Counted from the stretch's first letter, positions 34,919 through 43,854 are shown. The stretch: 63,658 nucleotides of DNA from Akkermansiaceae bacterium UBA2367 (GCA_002344525.1 DDTJ01000044.1:17621-81278), one strand, 5' to 3'. A program made the numbers and translations. Notes: generated by a model from the sequence alone, not told the origin.

Positions 34919-35875
34919 ATGGCAAACCTCCTCGACCAGCTCAAGCAATCCACTGTCGTCGTCGCCGACACGGGCGACTTCGAATCGATGCGCTCCTACC
35001 GCCCGCAGGACGCGACGACGAATCCCTCGCTCATCCTCAAGGCGGCGCAGCAGGAGGCCTACGCGCCTCTCGTGGACCGCGCCGTGGCCGATCTGAAATC
35101 CTCGCCCCTCTCTGGCGAAGCCCTCGTCTCGGCCATCATCGACCACGTCCTCGTCGCCTTCGGCAAGGAAATCCTGGAGATCGTCCCTGGCCGGGTCTCG
35201 ACCGAGGTCGACGCCCGCCTCTCCTTCGACACCGAAGGCACCCTCACCAAGGCCCGCGAGATCATCCGGCTCTACGAGGCCGAAGGCGTGCCGCGCGAGC
35301 GCATCCTCATCAAGATCGCCTCGACTTGGGAGGGCATCCGCGCCGCCGCCGCGCTGGAGAAAGAGGGTATCCACTGCAACCTGACCCTGATGTTCTCCCT
35401 CGTCCAAGCCGTCGCCTGCGCCGAGGGCGGCATCACCCTCATTTCGCCCTTCGTCGGGCGCATCTACGACTGGTTCAAAAAGAGCACCGGACAGGAATAC
35501 ACCGGGGCCGACGATCCGGGCGTGCAGTCGGTGCGCCGCATCTACGCCTACTACCGGCAGTTCGGCTATCCCGTCGAGGTGATGGGCGCGAGCTTCCGCA
35601 ACACGGGGCAGATTCTCGAACTGGCTGGCTGCGACCTCCTCACCATCGGCCCCGGTCTGCTCGCGGAACTGCAATCGACCGAAGGCACGGTGGAACGCAA
35701 GCTTTCCCCCGAACTGGCCGCCGCCGAACCCCAGGAGCGGATCGAACTCGACGAGAAGAGCTTCCGCTTCCTCCTCAACGAGGACGCCATGGCCACGGAG
35801 AAAACGGCGGAGGGCATCCGCCTCTTCGCCGCCGACATCGTGAAGATGGAGGCCCTGATCGCGGGGAAACTGTGA
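34919..35875 (+). CDS. tal: Transaldolase
   Basis: Transaldolase moves a dihydroxyacetone unit between sugar phosphates in the pentose phosphate pathway. At 318 residues it matches the TalB type. DATTNPSLILKAAQ at residues 30-43 and the Schiff-base lysine in ILIKIASTWEGIRAA near residue 131 are diagnostic, with NLTLMFSLVQAVACAE and SPFVGRIYDW following. Upstream in-frame sequence overlaps the SHD1-like gene, so I start at the ATG at 34919. The next gene begins 25 bp downstream. gnd, another enzyme of the pathway, lies at 58087. Confidence 0.94.
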   Translation: MANLLDQLKQSTVVVADTGDFESMRSYRPQDATTNPSLILKAAQQEAYAPLVDRAVADLKSSPLSGEALVSAIIDHVLVAFGKEILEIVPGRVSTEVDARLSFDTEGTLTKAREIIRLYEAEGVPRERILIKIASTWEGIRAAAALEKEGIHCNLTLMFSLVQAVACAEGGITLISPFVGRIYDWFKKSTGQEYTGADDPGVQSVRRIYAYYRQFGYPVEVMGASFRNTGQILELAGCDLLTIGPGLLAELQSTEGTVERKLSPELAAAEPQERIELDEKSFRFLLNEDAMATEKTAEGIRLFAADIVKMEALIAGKL

Positions 35876-35899
35876 GGAAACGCCCTGCGACCGGACCCG

Positions 35900-37021
35900 A
35901 TGCTCACGCCCGAACGACGACGCGAGGATTTTCCCGCCTTGGAGGGGATCGCCTATCTCAACACCGCCGCAGAGAGCATCCCCCCGCGCTGCGTCGGCGA
36001 GGCCATCACGCGATACTGGCAGGACAAACAGCTCGGGATGCGCGGGCGCGAGCCGCACTACGCCGCAGTGGAGGCCTGCCGCGAGATCAGCGCGAAGCTG
36101 CTCGGGCTGAAACCCGCCGAGGTCTCCTTCTGCTCGTGCAGTTCGGAGGCCTACAACCTCCTCGCCGGGGCTCTCGACCTCTCGCCGGACGACGAGGTCG
36201 TGGTGAGCGATCTCGACTTCCCCGCCGGAACGACGCCTTGGCTGCGCGCGCCCCGGCCACCCCGGGTGCGGGTATGGCAGGCCCGCGGCGGCGCGCTCGA
36301 AACGGACGATCTCGTGTCCCTGCTCAATGAGCGGACGCGCCTCGTCCAAGTCTCGCTCGTGAGCTTCTACAACGGCTTCCGGATCGACTGGCCCGCCTTG
36401 CGCGACGCGGTGCGCGGGCGCGCCCCGGAGGCCGTCCTCTCGGTGGACATCACCCAGGCATTCGGGCGGATCGCGATCAACTGCGCCGACGCCGACATCC
36501 TCGTCTCCAGCACGCACAAATGGACTCTCGGAATCCATGGGGGCTGCGTCGTCGGAGTGCCGGAGGCGGGAGCGGCGCGGCTCACGACGCGGGCGGGAGG
36601 TTGGTATCATCTGACCAACGCCTTCGAGGCGGACCGCTTCGAGCGGGCCGTGTCAAGGGAGGGCGCGGCGAGCTTCTCCGTGGGCATGCCGAACTTCGTC
36701 TCGCTCTACGCGCTGGACGCCTCGCTGCGCTATCTCGACGGGATCGGGATCGACGCGATCTCGCGCCATGCCGATCCGCTCGTGGCGCGTGTCCACGCCG
36801 GTCTCGCGAATCTGGGGATCGAGCCCCTGGCACCGCTCCGTCCGGAGTTTCCAGCCGGGATCGTCTCCTTCAAGCATCCCCAAGCGGGAGCGATCCACAC
36901 CGCGCTCGAACGCGAGGAGATCCATGTGATGCATCAGGCCGGGCGCATCCGGGTGGCCTTGCACGGCTACAACACGGAAGAGGATGTGGAACGGCTCCTC
37001 GCCGTGCTGGAGGGTTTCTAG
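35900..37021 (+). CDS. PLP-dependent class V aminotransferase (cysteine-desulfurase-like)
   Basis: The 373-residue enzyme has the class V layout. It starts with IAYLNTAAESIPPRCVGEAI, binds the cofactor phosphate near CSCSSEAYNLLAGAL and carries the PLP lysine in DILVSSTHKWTLGIHGGCVV near residue 212. The small C-terminal domain follows. No isc/suf genes accompany it, so it may be a selenocysteine lyase-like or kynureninase-like enzyme rather than the house cysteine desulfurase. It probably shares a transcript with tal. Confidence 0.82.
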   Translation: MLTPERRREDFPALEGIAYLNTAAESIPPRCVGEAITRYWQDKQLGMRGREPHYAAVEACREISAKLLGLKPAEVSFCSCSSEAYNLLAGALDLSPDDEVVVSDLDFPAGTTPWLRAPRPPRVRVWQARGGALETDDLVSLLNERTRLVQVSLVSFYNGFRIDWPALRDAVRGRAPEAVLSVDITQAFGRIAINCADADILVSSTHKWTLGIHGGCVVGVPEAGAARLTTRAGGWYHLTNAFEADRFERAVSREGAASFSVGMPNFVSLYALDASLRYLDGIGIDAISRHADPLVARVHAGLANLGIEPLAPLRPEFPAGIVSFKHPQAGAIHTALEREEIHVMHQAGRIRVALHGYNTEEDVERLLAVLEGF

Positions 37022-37079
37022 GAACTGCGGAATCGCTTTGGCAGATTTTTCGGAAATGGGTAGAGTCCCCGTGTCTACC

Positions 37080-37787
37080 ATGTCCGAAGAATCCCCCTAC
37101 CTCCTCCCCGAATCCGCCCCCGACAAACCCGTCGCCCTTCTCACCTTCGAGGAGTCGCGCGTCCTCGGCTGCCTTCTCGAAAAGGAGGCAACCACGCCCG
37201 ACCAGTATCCGCTGACCTTCAACAGCCTCCACTCCGCCTGCAACCAGTCGAGCAACCGCGAGCCAGTCGTCGATTTCGGCACCGACACGGTCGAGGAAGC
37301 GATGGAGGGCTTGCGCTACAAGAAGCTCTCCATCCTCGTCCACCAAGCCGGGGCGCGGGTGCCGAAGTGCAAGCACACCCTTGAGAACAAATATCCCTAT
37401 CTGACGAAAGGCCAGCATGCCCTGCTCTGCGCCCTCCTCCTGCGCGGGCCGCAGACCGTGGGCGAGCTGCGCCAGCGTACCGAGCGGATGCACCCCTTCG
37501 CCGACCTCGACCGTGTCCAGCGCGTCCTCGACGAGATGGCCGCCCACACCCCCGAGCCCATCGTGAAGCTCATCCCCGCCGGAGGCGGTCGCCGCGTCGC
37601 GACCTACATGCACACCCTCTGCGGCGACGACATCCCCGCCCATGCCCCCGTTTCCGAGACCTCGCGCAGCGAAGCCCCCGCCGCGAGTTGGCGCACGGAG
37701 ATGGAGGAGGAGATCGCCTCGCTGAAGGAGGAAGTGTCCACGCTCCGCGCCGAACTCGAATCCATCAAATCCAACCTCGGCCTTTGA
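37080..37787 (+). CDS. YceH family (DUF480) winged-helix protein
   Basis: The 235-residue protein contains the two winged-helix domains of DUF480/YceH: LTFEESRVLGCLLEKEATTPDQYP at about residues 20-44 and LTKGQHALLCALLLRGPQTVGELRQRT near 107-133. It ends in a coiled coil (EEEIASLKEEVSTLRAELES). The family is linked genetically to MurJ-type lipid II flippases in some bacteria, but its molecular role is not settled. The ATG at 37080 fits the family start; an ATG at 37056 is possible. Confidence 0.87.
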   Translation: MSEESPYLLPESAPDKPVALLTFEESRVLGCLLEKEATTPDQYPLTFNSLHSACNQSSNREPVVDFGTDTVEEAMEGLRYKKLSILVHQAGARVPKCKHTLENKYPYLTKGQHALLCALLLRGPQTVGELRQRTERMHPFADLDRVQRVLDEMAAHTPEPIVKLIPAGGGRRVATYMHTLCGDDIPAHAPVSETSRSEAPAASWRTEMEEEIASLKEEVSTLRAELESIKSNLGL

Positions 37788-37791
37788 AACC

Positions 37792-39003
37792 ATGAAGAAA
37801 ACCCTGCCCACCCTCGCCTTCCTTGTTGTTTTGTCAGGATGGTCCTCCGCCCAGGAGCGCGTCCCGCTCTGGCCCGAAGGCAAGACGCCCTATGCCCTGC
37901 CCGTCGATGCCGAAACCGGTTTGCCTTCGCTCCAGCTTTATCCGACGAGCGGGAAGGAAGGCCACAACGGCGCAGCGGTGGTGATCTGCCCCGGCGGCGG
38001 CTACGGCGGTCTCGCCAAGGACCACGAGGGGCACCAGCCCGCGCAGTGGTTCAACGGGCAAGGCGTCTCCGCCTTCGTCCTCCACTACCGTCTCGGCACC
38101 CAGGGGCATCACTATCCGACCCAGCTTGCCGACGTGCAGCGGGCCATCCGCTGGGTGCGTGCCCATGCCGCGGACTACGGGCTCGATCCGAGCCGCATCG
38201 CGGTGATGGGCTTCTCCGCCGGAGGCCACCTCGCAAGCATGGCCGCGACCCTCTTCGAGGAAAAGGCCTACGAACCCTCCGACGCCATCGACGAGGCCAG
38301 CGCCCGGCCCGACTTCGCCATCCTCTGCTATCCCGTGATCAGCCTCGACCGCGCCGTTACCCACGGAGGCTCGCGCAAGAACCTCCTCGGCCCCGAGCGG
38401 GAGGGGGACGACGAATGGGCGAAAAAGCTCTCCTCCGACCTGAACGTCACCGAGAGGACTCCGCCCACCTTCCTCTTCCAGACCGACGCCGACACCGCCG
38501 TGCCCGCGGAAAACGCGGTGCGCTTCTACCTTGCGCTCCGCCAGAAGAAGGTCCCCGCCGAGATGCACGTCTACGAGCAGGGGCCGCACGGCGTCGGGCT
38601 GTATCTCGCCGATCCCGTGCTCGGCACTTGGTCCGGCCATCTCTCCGACTGGCTCCGTTCGCGTTTCTTCTTCGCCCCCGCCCAAGCGCGTGCGGCGGTG
38701 TCGGGCGAGGTTCTCCTCGACGGCAATCCGGTGAGCTGGGGAGCGCTTTCCTTCCATCCGGAGGATGCGAACCTGCCCGTCACGACCGTGCGCGTACGCA
38801 GGGGCAAGTTCTCGGCGAAGGTGGAGGAAGGCCCCGTCGTCGGCAAGACGACGCTGAAATTCGAAGGCAGCATCTGGGAGGAGACCGGCGCGGACGAGGA
38901 TCGCGTCGTAAAGCTGGACAGCCTGAAACCGGGAGGCGATCCGCTCGCCGTCGAGGTGACGGAGGGCGGTGAAGTGCTGCGCTTCGAGTTTTCCTCGCGT
39001 TGA
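37792..39003 (+). CDS. Secreted esterase-like alpha/beta hydrolase with C-terminal beta domain
   Basis: The 403-residue protein has a signal peptide (MKKTLPTLAFLVVLSGWSSA). The hydrolase domain (residues 22-300) resembles BD-FAE/acetyl-xylan esterase enzymes: VICPGGGYGGL forms the oxyanion loop, MGFSAGGHLAS the nucleophile elbow near residue 142, with Asp in FQTDADTAVP and His in YEQGPHGVGLY. An extra C-terminal part of about 95 residues (GEVLLDGNPVSWGALSFHPE onward) looks like a carboxypeptidase-regulatory/transthyretin-like fold. It starts 4 bp after yceH. It probably acts on plant or algal polysaccharide esters. Confidence 0.8.
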   Translation: MKKTLPTLAFLVVLSGWSSAQERVPLWPEGKTPYALPVDAETGLPSLQLYPTSGKEGHNGAAVVICPGGGYGGLAKDHEGHQPAQWFNGQGVSAFVLHYRLGTQGHHYPTQLADVQRAIRWVRAHAADYGLDPSRIAVMGFSAGGHLASMAATLFEEKAYEPSDAIDEASARPDFAILCYPVISLDRAVTHGGSRKNLLGPEREGDDEWAKKLSSDLNVTERTPPTFLFQTDADTAVPAENAVRFYLALRQKKVPAEMHVYEQGPHGVGLYLADPVLGTWSGHLSDWLRSRFFFAPAQARAAVSGEVLLDGNPVSWGALSFHPEDANLPVTTVRVRRGKFSAKVEEGPVVGKTTLKFEGSIWEETGADEDRVVKLDSLKPGGDPLAVEVTEGGEVLRFEFSSR

Positions 39004-39034
39004 GGGAAAAGCGGGTTGACCCCGATCCGCACGC

Positions 39035-40123
39035 TCACGGCTTGCCGTTCACCGAATCCGTCCCGAGCCACTTCTCCAAAAACCGATAGGACTCTTCCCG
39101 TTCAATCGTCGGGAAATCGTGCTCGTCGTCGGGGTAGGCGATGCGCAGCTTCTCCGGCGTGTCGTGGAGCTCGTAGATGCGCCGCACTTGCGGGGCGACC
39201 TTCTCGACGCCACGCCAGTCGAAGTTGCTGTCGCGCAGCGGCGAATTCGAGAAGAAGGCGGCCGGGGCGAGGGCGGCGATCAGTTCGTAGTAGTCGAAAG
39301 GCACCTTGTCGGGATCGAGCCCGTAGCGGTCGCGGATCGCGGGGATATAGCGGTCGCTCGTCCAGCCTTTCAGGTCGCCGCCGTAGTAGTCGTGAAACGG
39401 CGTCCAGCCGCAGCTTGAGACGACCGCCTTCACCCGCCGGTCGAAGACGCCGAGGAAGATCGCGTTGTGTCCACCGAGGGAATGCCCGATGGCCGCGATC
39501 CGCTCCGCATCGACCTCGGGGCGAGAGAGCAGCAGATCGACGCAGCGCATGTGGTTCCAGACGCCCTTCATCGTGCCCGACTCGTAGCGGTCGGCGGCGA
39601 AATCGTAGTCTTGGTAGCCGCCGAAGGAAAGGTAGTCCGGCGCGATGACGACGTGGCCGCGCTCGGCGAGCTCCTTCGCGTAGGCGCGGTTGGGGCGCTC
39701 GCCTTGGCCGTCGGTGATGGCCTTCCCCGTCTTGTGAGTGGGATGCAGGGCGACGACGCCGATACGGCGCTCGCCCGGCGCGAGGCCCTTGGGCAGGTAG
39801 AGGTAGGCCGGGGTGCGGTCGCCCGCTTCTGAGGCGAAGGTGATCGTCTCGCGCACGTAGCGTTCCGTTTCGACGCGCTCGGCCACCTGCACGTCGAGGT
39901 CGGGCAGCGCGTCGCGCGAGGGCAGCTTCCCCGCTGCCCCCTCGAAGCCCGCGACGATGACGGCACGGCGGCGCTCCCAATCGGCGAGCGTTTTCAGCGG
40001 CGCGGGATTTCCGTTCTCGTCGGGGAACCACGCGAGCGACTGGTGCGTCGCCACGGGGCGGTCCTCCGCGAAGAGGACCCCGGCGAAGGGGAACGAGAGC
40101 AGGAGCAGGACGACCCGTTTCAT
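39035..40123 (-). CDS. Secreted alpha/beta hydrolase (acetyl xylan esterase/dienelactone hydrolase-like)
   Basis: The 362-residue protein has a signal peptide (MKRVVLLLLSFPFAGVLFA). The nucleophile motif AAIGHSLGGHNAIFLG lies near residue 212. The fold includes an N-terminal beta extension (YVRETITFASEAGDRTPAYL) as in S9/dienelactone-hydrolase-like esterases of polysaccharide degraders. A plausible acid/base pair follows, with the catalytic His in YPDDEHDFP near the end. It converges with the esterase at 37792 and lies 19 bp downstream of the DUF1080 gene on the same strand, so these two may form an operon. Confidence 0.8.
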   Translation of the reverse strand: MKRVVLLLLSFPFAGVLFAEDRPVATHQSLAWFPDENGNPAPLKTLADWERRRAVIVAGFEGAAGKLPSRDALPDLDVQVAERVETERYVRETITFASEAGDRTPAYLYLPKGLAPGERRIGVVALHPTHKTGKAITDGQGERPNRAYAKELAERGHVVIAPDYLSFGGYQDYDFAADRYESGTMKGVWNHMRCVDLLLSRPEVDAERIAAIGHSLGGHNAIFLGVFDRRVKAVVSSCGWTPFHDYYGGDLKGWTSDRYIPAIRDRYGLDPDKVPFDYYELIAALAPAAFFSNSPLRDSNFDWRGVEKVAPQVRRIYELHDTPEKLRIAYPDDEHDFPTIEREESYRFLEKWLGTDSVNGKP

Positions 40124-40142
40124 CTGCTGCGTGCCGTGCGAA

Positions 40143-40847
40143 TCACTGGATGGGGCGGATGCGAATGTTCCGCCACGCCACGTCGTAGGGGCCGGTGCCC
40201 GCTTTGATCCCATGGACTTGCAACCCGATGTGGCCCTTGGGATGGCTCTGGTAGATGCCTTCGTGGGTCAGGTCGGCGACCTCCTGCCCGTTGATGAAGG
40301 TCTGGATGCGCGCTCCTTTGGCGACGATGCGGTAGCGGTTCCACTCCCCGTTCTTGAAATGCGAATGTTCCGCCTCGGGGGTCTGCTGCGGCTCGGGCGA
40401 GAGCCAGCCGAGGCCTGTCGCCTCGCCGTAGATGTAGCCGGACTGGCCGGGCGAGGCCTCGATCTCGACTTGGGGGCCGAAGAAGCGCTTCAAGTCCGTG
40501 GCCGGCTTGCCGTTCGTGCCCGTCGTGGCGAGGTCGGCCTCGGTCTTCTCGCGCGAACGGATTTGGACGCCCGAGTTGAGGCTGTCGTGGACCTTCACCT
40601 CGAACTCCAGCTCGAAGTCGCCAAACTGCTCCTCGCTGAGCAGGAAGGTGTTCTCGCTGCCCTCGACCGTCTCGCCGCGGATCGTGCCATCGACCACGGT
40701 GTAGGTCGCGGTGCCGCGGGAGGAGGGCTTCCAACCGGTCAGGGTCTTCCCGTCGAAGAGCGAGATCCAACCGTCTTCTGCGGTGGCGAGGGGAGAGGCG
40801 AGGGCGGCCAAGGCCGCGACAGCGAGGGGAAGGAGGGATGGTTTCAT
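40143..40847 (-). CDS. Secreted DUF1080 protein (3-keto-disaccharide hydrolase family)
   Basis: The 234-residue product has a signal peptide (LLPLAVAALAALASPLATA). The body is a single jelly-roll domain of the DUF1080 family: WISLFDGKTLTGWKPSS at the N-terminus, ENTFLLSEEQFGDFELEFEV, NSGVQIRS, and IGLQVHGIKAG near the C-terminus. Family members have been shown to cleave 3-keto-glucosides; many others are uncharacterised. It heads the putative operon with the hydrolase at 39035. A 9-bp hairpin (40948-40971) lies in its upstream region. Confidence 0.87.
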   Translation of the reverse strand: MKPSLLPLAVAALAALASPLATAEDGWISLFDGKTLTGWKPSSRGTATYTVVDGTIRGETVEGSENTFLLSEEQFGDFELEFEVKVHDSLNSGVQIRSREKTEADLATTGTNGKPATDLKRFFGPQVEIEASPGQSGYIYGEATGLGWLSPEPQQTPEAEHSHFKNGEWNRYRIVAKGARIQTFINGQEVADLTHEGIYQSHPKGHIGLQVHGIKAGTGPYDVAWRNIRIRPIQ

Positions 40848-40947
40848 CGGGTGCTCCATGAGAGTAGGGGAACCCCGTTTCCCTGTCGATGCCTTGTTTG
40901 CGTCCCCGCAAGCCTCCTCACGGCGGGCGGCGGGGACGAAAAATTCC

Positions 40948-40971
40948 TCCCGGCGACTTGATTCGCCGGGA
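40948..40971 (-). promoter_or_regulatory. Hairpin in the DUF1080 upstream region
   Basis: TCCCGGCGA pairs perfectly with TCGCCGGGA around a six-base loop. On the minus strand it is followed by GGAATTTTTCG, which looks like a weak terminator or attenuator about 100 bp before the DUF1080 start codon. Its role is uncertain. Confidence 0.35.
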
Positions 40972-41000
40972 ATTCCAGATACCGTCCCCACAGTTACTTT

Positions 41001-41071
41001 AACTCCGTGGTGTAACGGTAGCACAACAGATTTTGGTTCTGTTTGTCAAGGTTCGAATCCTTGCGGGGTTG
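41001..41071 (+). tRNA. tRNA-Gln (anticodon TTG)
   Basis: The acceptor AACTCCG pairs with CGGGGTT (one G-T wobble). The anticodon stem ACAGA/TCTGT holds loop TTTTGGT with anticodon TTG at 41033-41035, and the T-arm is CAAGG-TTCGAAT-CCTTG. The CCA end is not encoded. The D-arm is short (GTGTAACGGTAGCAC). Confidence 0.95.
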
Positions 41072-41104
41072 CTTTGTCTCCTGAAGACGGGTCTGGAGTC
41101 TCCC

Positions 41105-41635
41105 TCACTTCTTGAAATACTCCGAAGGATCGACGGGTGGCTTTCGCTTGGGTTCCTCGACGGTCGGTTTGCCGGGGTCGGCGGGAGCGGGTTTGGCGGC
41201 ATCCGATGGAGTCGGTTCCGGCTTTTTCTTCACCTCAGGGGGCGGAAAAACGGCGTCGGGGGCGAGGACGGTGATCTGGGCGGGATCGGTCAGCTTGATC
41301 TGCGGCTTGCCTTGGTAGACGGAGACGGTCCCCTCGACGGCGAGGCGCTTGCCGTCGTAGAGGTCGGCGGGTTCGCCCTCGGGGAAGCGGCCGAGATCGC
41401 TCTTGAAGGCGACGAGAAAGAACTCGGCCCCCTTGAAGTTGACGAAGTTCGTCCCGGAGGCGGACTTGCCGGAATCTTGGGTTTCGCCGTGAACGACGAC
41501 CCTCTGCCCCTCCTTCGCTTTCAGAGCCTCGGTTTCAGTGGCGGCGAGGTAGAGCTTGTCCTCCTCTTGCGCCGGGGTGGCGAGGGGAAGCAGGAAGAGG
41601 AGGAGAACGACAGCGAGGAGTGGGCGGGAGTTCAT
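41105..41635 (-). CDS. Secreted OB-fold-like protein with Pro-rich tail
   Basis: The 176-residue protein has a signal peptide (RPLLAVVLLLFLLPLATPAQ). The region RVVVHGETQDSGKSASGTNF through TVSVYQGKPQIKLTDPAQITVL (about residues 45-125) resembles an exported OB-fold (BOF/tRNA-anti-like) domain. The last 50 residues are rich in Pro, Lys and Glu. Its ATG overlaps the stop of the DUF4190 gene (ATGA). Function unknown. Confidence 0.7.
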   Translation of the reverse strand: MNSRPLLAVVLLLFLLPLATPAQEEDKLYLAATETEALKAKEGQRVVVHGETQDSGKSASGTNFVNFKGAEFFLVAFKSDLGRFPEGEPADLYDGKRLAVEGTVSVYQGKPQIKLTDPAQITVLAPDAVFPPPEVKKKPEPTPSDAAKPAPADPGKPTVEEPKRKPPVDPSEYFKK

Positions 41636-42282
41636 GGCCCGTCGTAGGCGGGGTTGTGGAGGGTGGCGGCTTGGCCGTTGGCGTAGACCACGGCGATCTC
41701 CCGCGCGAGCGGTGGCGCGATCTCCTGGATGACGATAATGGAATCGCTGATGGCGGGCAGGACGGGGCGGTCGTGGGGGACGATCTCGAAGGCGACGCGT
41801 GCTCCGCCGGGATGGGGGCTGCGGAGGAGTTCGTCGAGTTCGACGGCGGGCAGGTAGCGGCCCGCGAGATCGTTCCAATCGGAGGGGTAGCGGTCGCGGT
41901 TGGCCCGGGCGTAGTCCTCGCAAGCGACGAAGAGGCGGGAGGCGTGGTCGAGACTGGCGGCCCGCTGGGCGGAGTCCTGCCCGGCTCGCCAAGTTCCCCA
42001 AGCGGGAAAGGCGGCGGCCGCGATAAGGGCGAGGACGGGGAAGGAAAGCATCGAGAAATAGCCGAGCCAGAGGCCGAAGGTGGCGAAGCCGCGCCCGCGC
42101 AAGGGCTGGGTCGAGGTCTCGTGCCGCGCGAGGTGGCCGAGGATGGCGGCGAGGGCGGCGGCGAGAAGCCCGAAGACGAGCCAGACTGTGACGAAGCCGA
42201 GCAGGCCGAAAACGGCGGCGGCGAGGGCCTTTTTCGACCATTCGACGGGCGCGGTGCCCGATGCTGGGGCTGGGTGGCTCAT
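41632..42282 (-). CDS. DUF4190-type membrane protein
   Basis: The 216-residue protein has two to three membrane helices near the N-terminus: KALAAAVFGLLGFVTVWLVFG, LLAAALAAILGHLARHE and GYFSMLSFPVLALIAAAAF. They are arranged as in DUF4190 proteins, with a soluble C-terminal part of about 110 residues (DYARANRDRYPSDWNDLAGR) that looks like a pseudopilin globular domain. It is coupled by a four-base overlap to the OB-fold protein gene and lies 77 bp after the MFS gene. Function unknown. Confidence 0.72.
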   Translation of the reverse strand: MSHPAPASGTAPVEWSKKALAAAVFGLLGFVTVWLVFGLLAAALAAILGHLARHETSTQPLRGRGFATFGLWLGYFSMLSFPVLALIAAAAFPAWGTWRAGQDSAQRAASLDHASRLFVACEDYARANRDRYPSDWNDLAGRYLPAVELDELLRSPHPGGARVAFEIVPHDRPVLPAISDSIIVIQEIAPPLAREIAVVYANGQAATLHNPAYDGP

Positions 42283-42359
42283 GGAGAGGGAAGATGGTCG
42301 ATTTCCGCGTCCCTGCATCCACTTTTCGGATTCCGGGGGCAAAGTGGGCGATGGCCGGA

Positions 42360-43577
42360 TCACCCCCCGCCGTTCGCGGGGCCGGGGGTCGCCGCCATTT
42401 CCCGCAACTCCTCGCGCGGGGGGATGCGCGAGAAGAGGAAGGCGATGACGAAGAGGGAGCAGGTGCCAAGGGAGGCACCGAGAAGGAGGGTCGTCCCGAG
42501 GCCGGAATGGCTCGCCACGAGTCCGGCGGTGAGACATCCGGTGACACGGGCGGTGCCCCCGACAGCCATGGTGAAGACGCCTTGGATGGAGCTGCGGAAC
42601 CCATCCCCGGCGAGCCGGTTCAGGAACATGATCGGGCCGACGTAGAGGGCCAGCACCTCGAAGCCGTGCCCGAACTGGACGAGCACGGCGACGGGGATCG
42701 AGGGGAAAAAGGAGAGCAGCGCCATCCTCGTGACCATGCAGCAGAGGCCGAGGACCATGATGCCCTTGAGATGGATGAGGCGCTGCAGCCAAGGCATGAG
42801 GAGGGTGCAGCCGACCTCGACGAGGACCCCCAGTTGGATGACCAGGGCGACGCAGGGCCGGGGCACCCCCACGACCTCGTCGAGGTAGTTCCCGATGAAG
42901 GAGTAGTAGGTCGCGGCGGCGAAATAGGCGAAGAGGAGGCCGAGGCAGAGCCAGCGGACGTTCGGGGCGAGGAGGGTCCGCAGCGCCTCCCCCGAGGGCA
43001 GGCGCATGCCCGTCCGCCGCGCCTTCGCCACCGGGGCGAGGGTGAAGCTGTTGAGCAGGCTGAGGAGGTTGAAGACCACCGCGCAGGGCAGGATCGTCCC
43101 CACCCCGGCCCCCCGGTAGAGGGGGTAGTAGAGGATCAGGCTCGGGAGCATGTATCCGAGGGTGCCCCAGAGGCGCACTTTCGGATACTCGGGGACGCCT
43201 TCCCCGAGCCGCCGCCGCTCCTCGGCGAGGGAGAAGTAGTAGCCATCCTGCAAGGGCAGCATCGCGACCGAGGACAGCCCGTGGAGGAAGAAGAGCGCGA
43301 GGGTGGCGGCGGAGTCCCGCGAGAGGAACATCGCCGAGAGCACGAGGGCGCTGCCCGCGGACGCCGCCGCGAGGATGCGGCGCGGGTCGAGGTTGCGGTC
43401 GGCGAGGAGGGTGAGGAGCGCGGGCGAGCAGAGCGTGGGCGCGCCCATCAGCGCCATGGCCAGCCCGATGTGGAGGAAGTCGAAGCCGCCCTGCTCGCGG
43501 AGGAAGACGGTCGCCAGCGGCATGACGCCGCCGATGGCAGCGTAGCTGAAGAAATACTGGCGGCGGAGGGCGGTCAT
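42360..43577 (-). CDS. MFS transporter (MFS_1-like/nucleoside-permease type)
   Basis: The 405-residue protein has about twelve hydrophobic helices. The start MTALRRQYFFSYAAIGGVMP and the pair VRLWGTLGYMLPSL and GVPRPCVALVIQLGVLVEV fit the NupG/3-phenylpropionate (HcaT-like) branch of the superfamily. The substrate cannot be inferred. The ATG at 43577 was chosen since the frame upstream runs through the inverted-repeat element. Confidence 0.82.
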   Translation of the reverse strand: MTALRRQYFFSYAAIGGVMPLATVFLREQGGFDFLHIGLAMALMGAPTLCSPALLTLLADRNLDPRRILAAASAGSALVLSAMFLSRDSAATLALFFLHGLSSVAMLPLQDGYYFSLAEERRRLGEGVPEYPKVRLWGTLGYMLPSLILYYPLYRGAGVGTILPCAVVFNLLSLLNSFTLAPVAKARRTGMRLPSGEALRTLLAPNVRWLCLGLLFAYFAAATYYSFIGNYLDEVVGVPRPCVALVIQLGVLVEVGCTLLMPWLQRLIHLKGIMVLGLCCMVTRMALLSFFPSIPVAVLVQFGHGFEVLALYVGPIMFLNRLAGDGFRSSIQGVFTMAVGGTARVTGCLTAGLVASHSGLGTTLLLGASLGTCSLFVIAFLFSRIPPREELREMAATPGPANGGG

Positions 43578-43620
43578 CGGCGGACGGCGGAATCGTCCAC
43601 CGGGGGCGCGATGCCGACAA

Positions 43621-43797
43621 GCCCGTATTTCTCGCACCCTTTCGTCGCGAGACGCAGCGAGGGCCGCTTCGGCAAGGCGCGGTCGGATTTCCCCGCCGGG
43701 CTGTATGAGAGCATACTGTCCAAGGGGAAATACGGGCGGAACGAAGCCGGGGTGGCCCGCAGCAAGTCGCAGCAGAAAGGGTGCGAGAAATACGGGC
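43621..43797. repeat. 177-bp element with 23-bp perfect terminal inverted repeats
   Basis: Positions 43621-43643 and 43775-43797 are perfect reverse complements over 23 bases, beginning GCCCGTATTTCTCGCACC. A third copy of the end motif (GAAATACGGGC) lies at 43727-43737, and an inner arm CGGATTTCCCC (43685-43695) pairs with 43724-43734 with one mismatch. The centre holds GTATGAGAGCATAC. The whole can fold into a long cruciform. There is no coding capacity. It fills most of the 317-bp gap between the MFS and pseudopilin genes, and the flanks give no convincing target duplication. Confidence 0.75.
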
Positions 43798-43820
43798 AAT
43801 CGGAGAAGCGGGGGCGGGAG

Positions 43821-43854
43821 AAAAGAAAAACCCGCTCCGGCGGACCGGAACGGG
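43821..43854 (-). terminator. Rho-independent terminator of the pseudopilin gene
   Basis: On the minus strand a 10-bp stem with one mismatch (CCCGTTCCGG with CCGGAGCGGG, four-base loop) is followed by TTTTTCTTTT. It starts about 40 bp after the pseudopilin stop codon. Confidence 0.8.
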
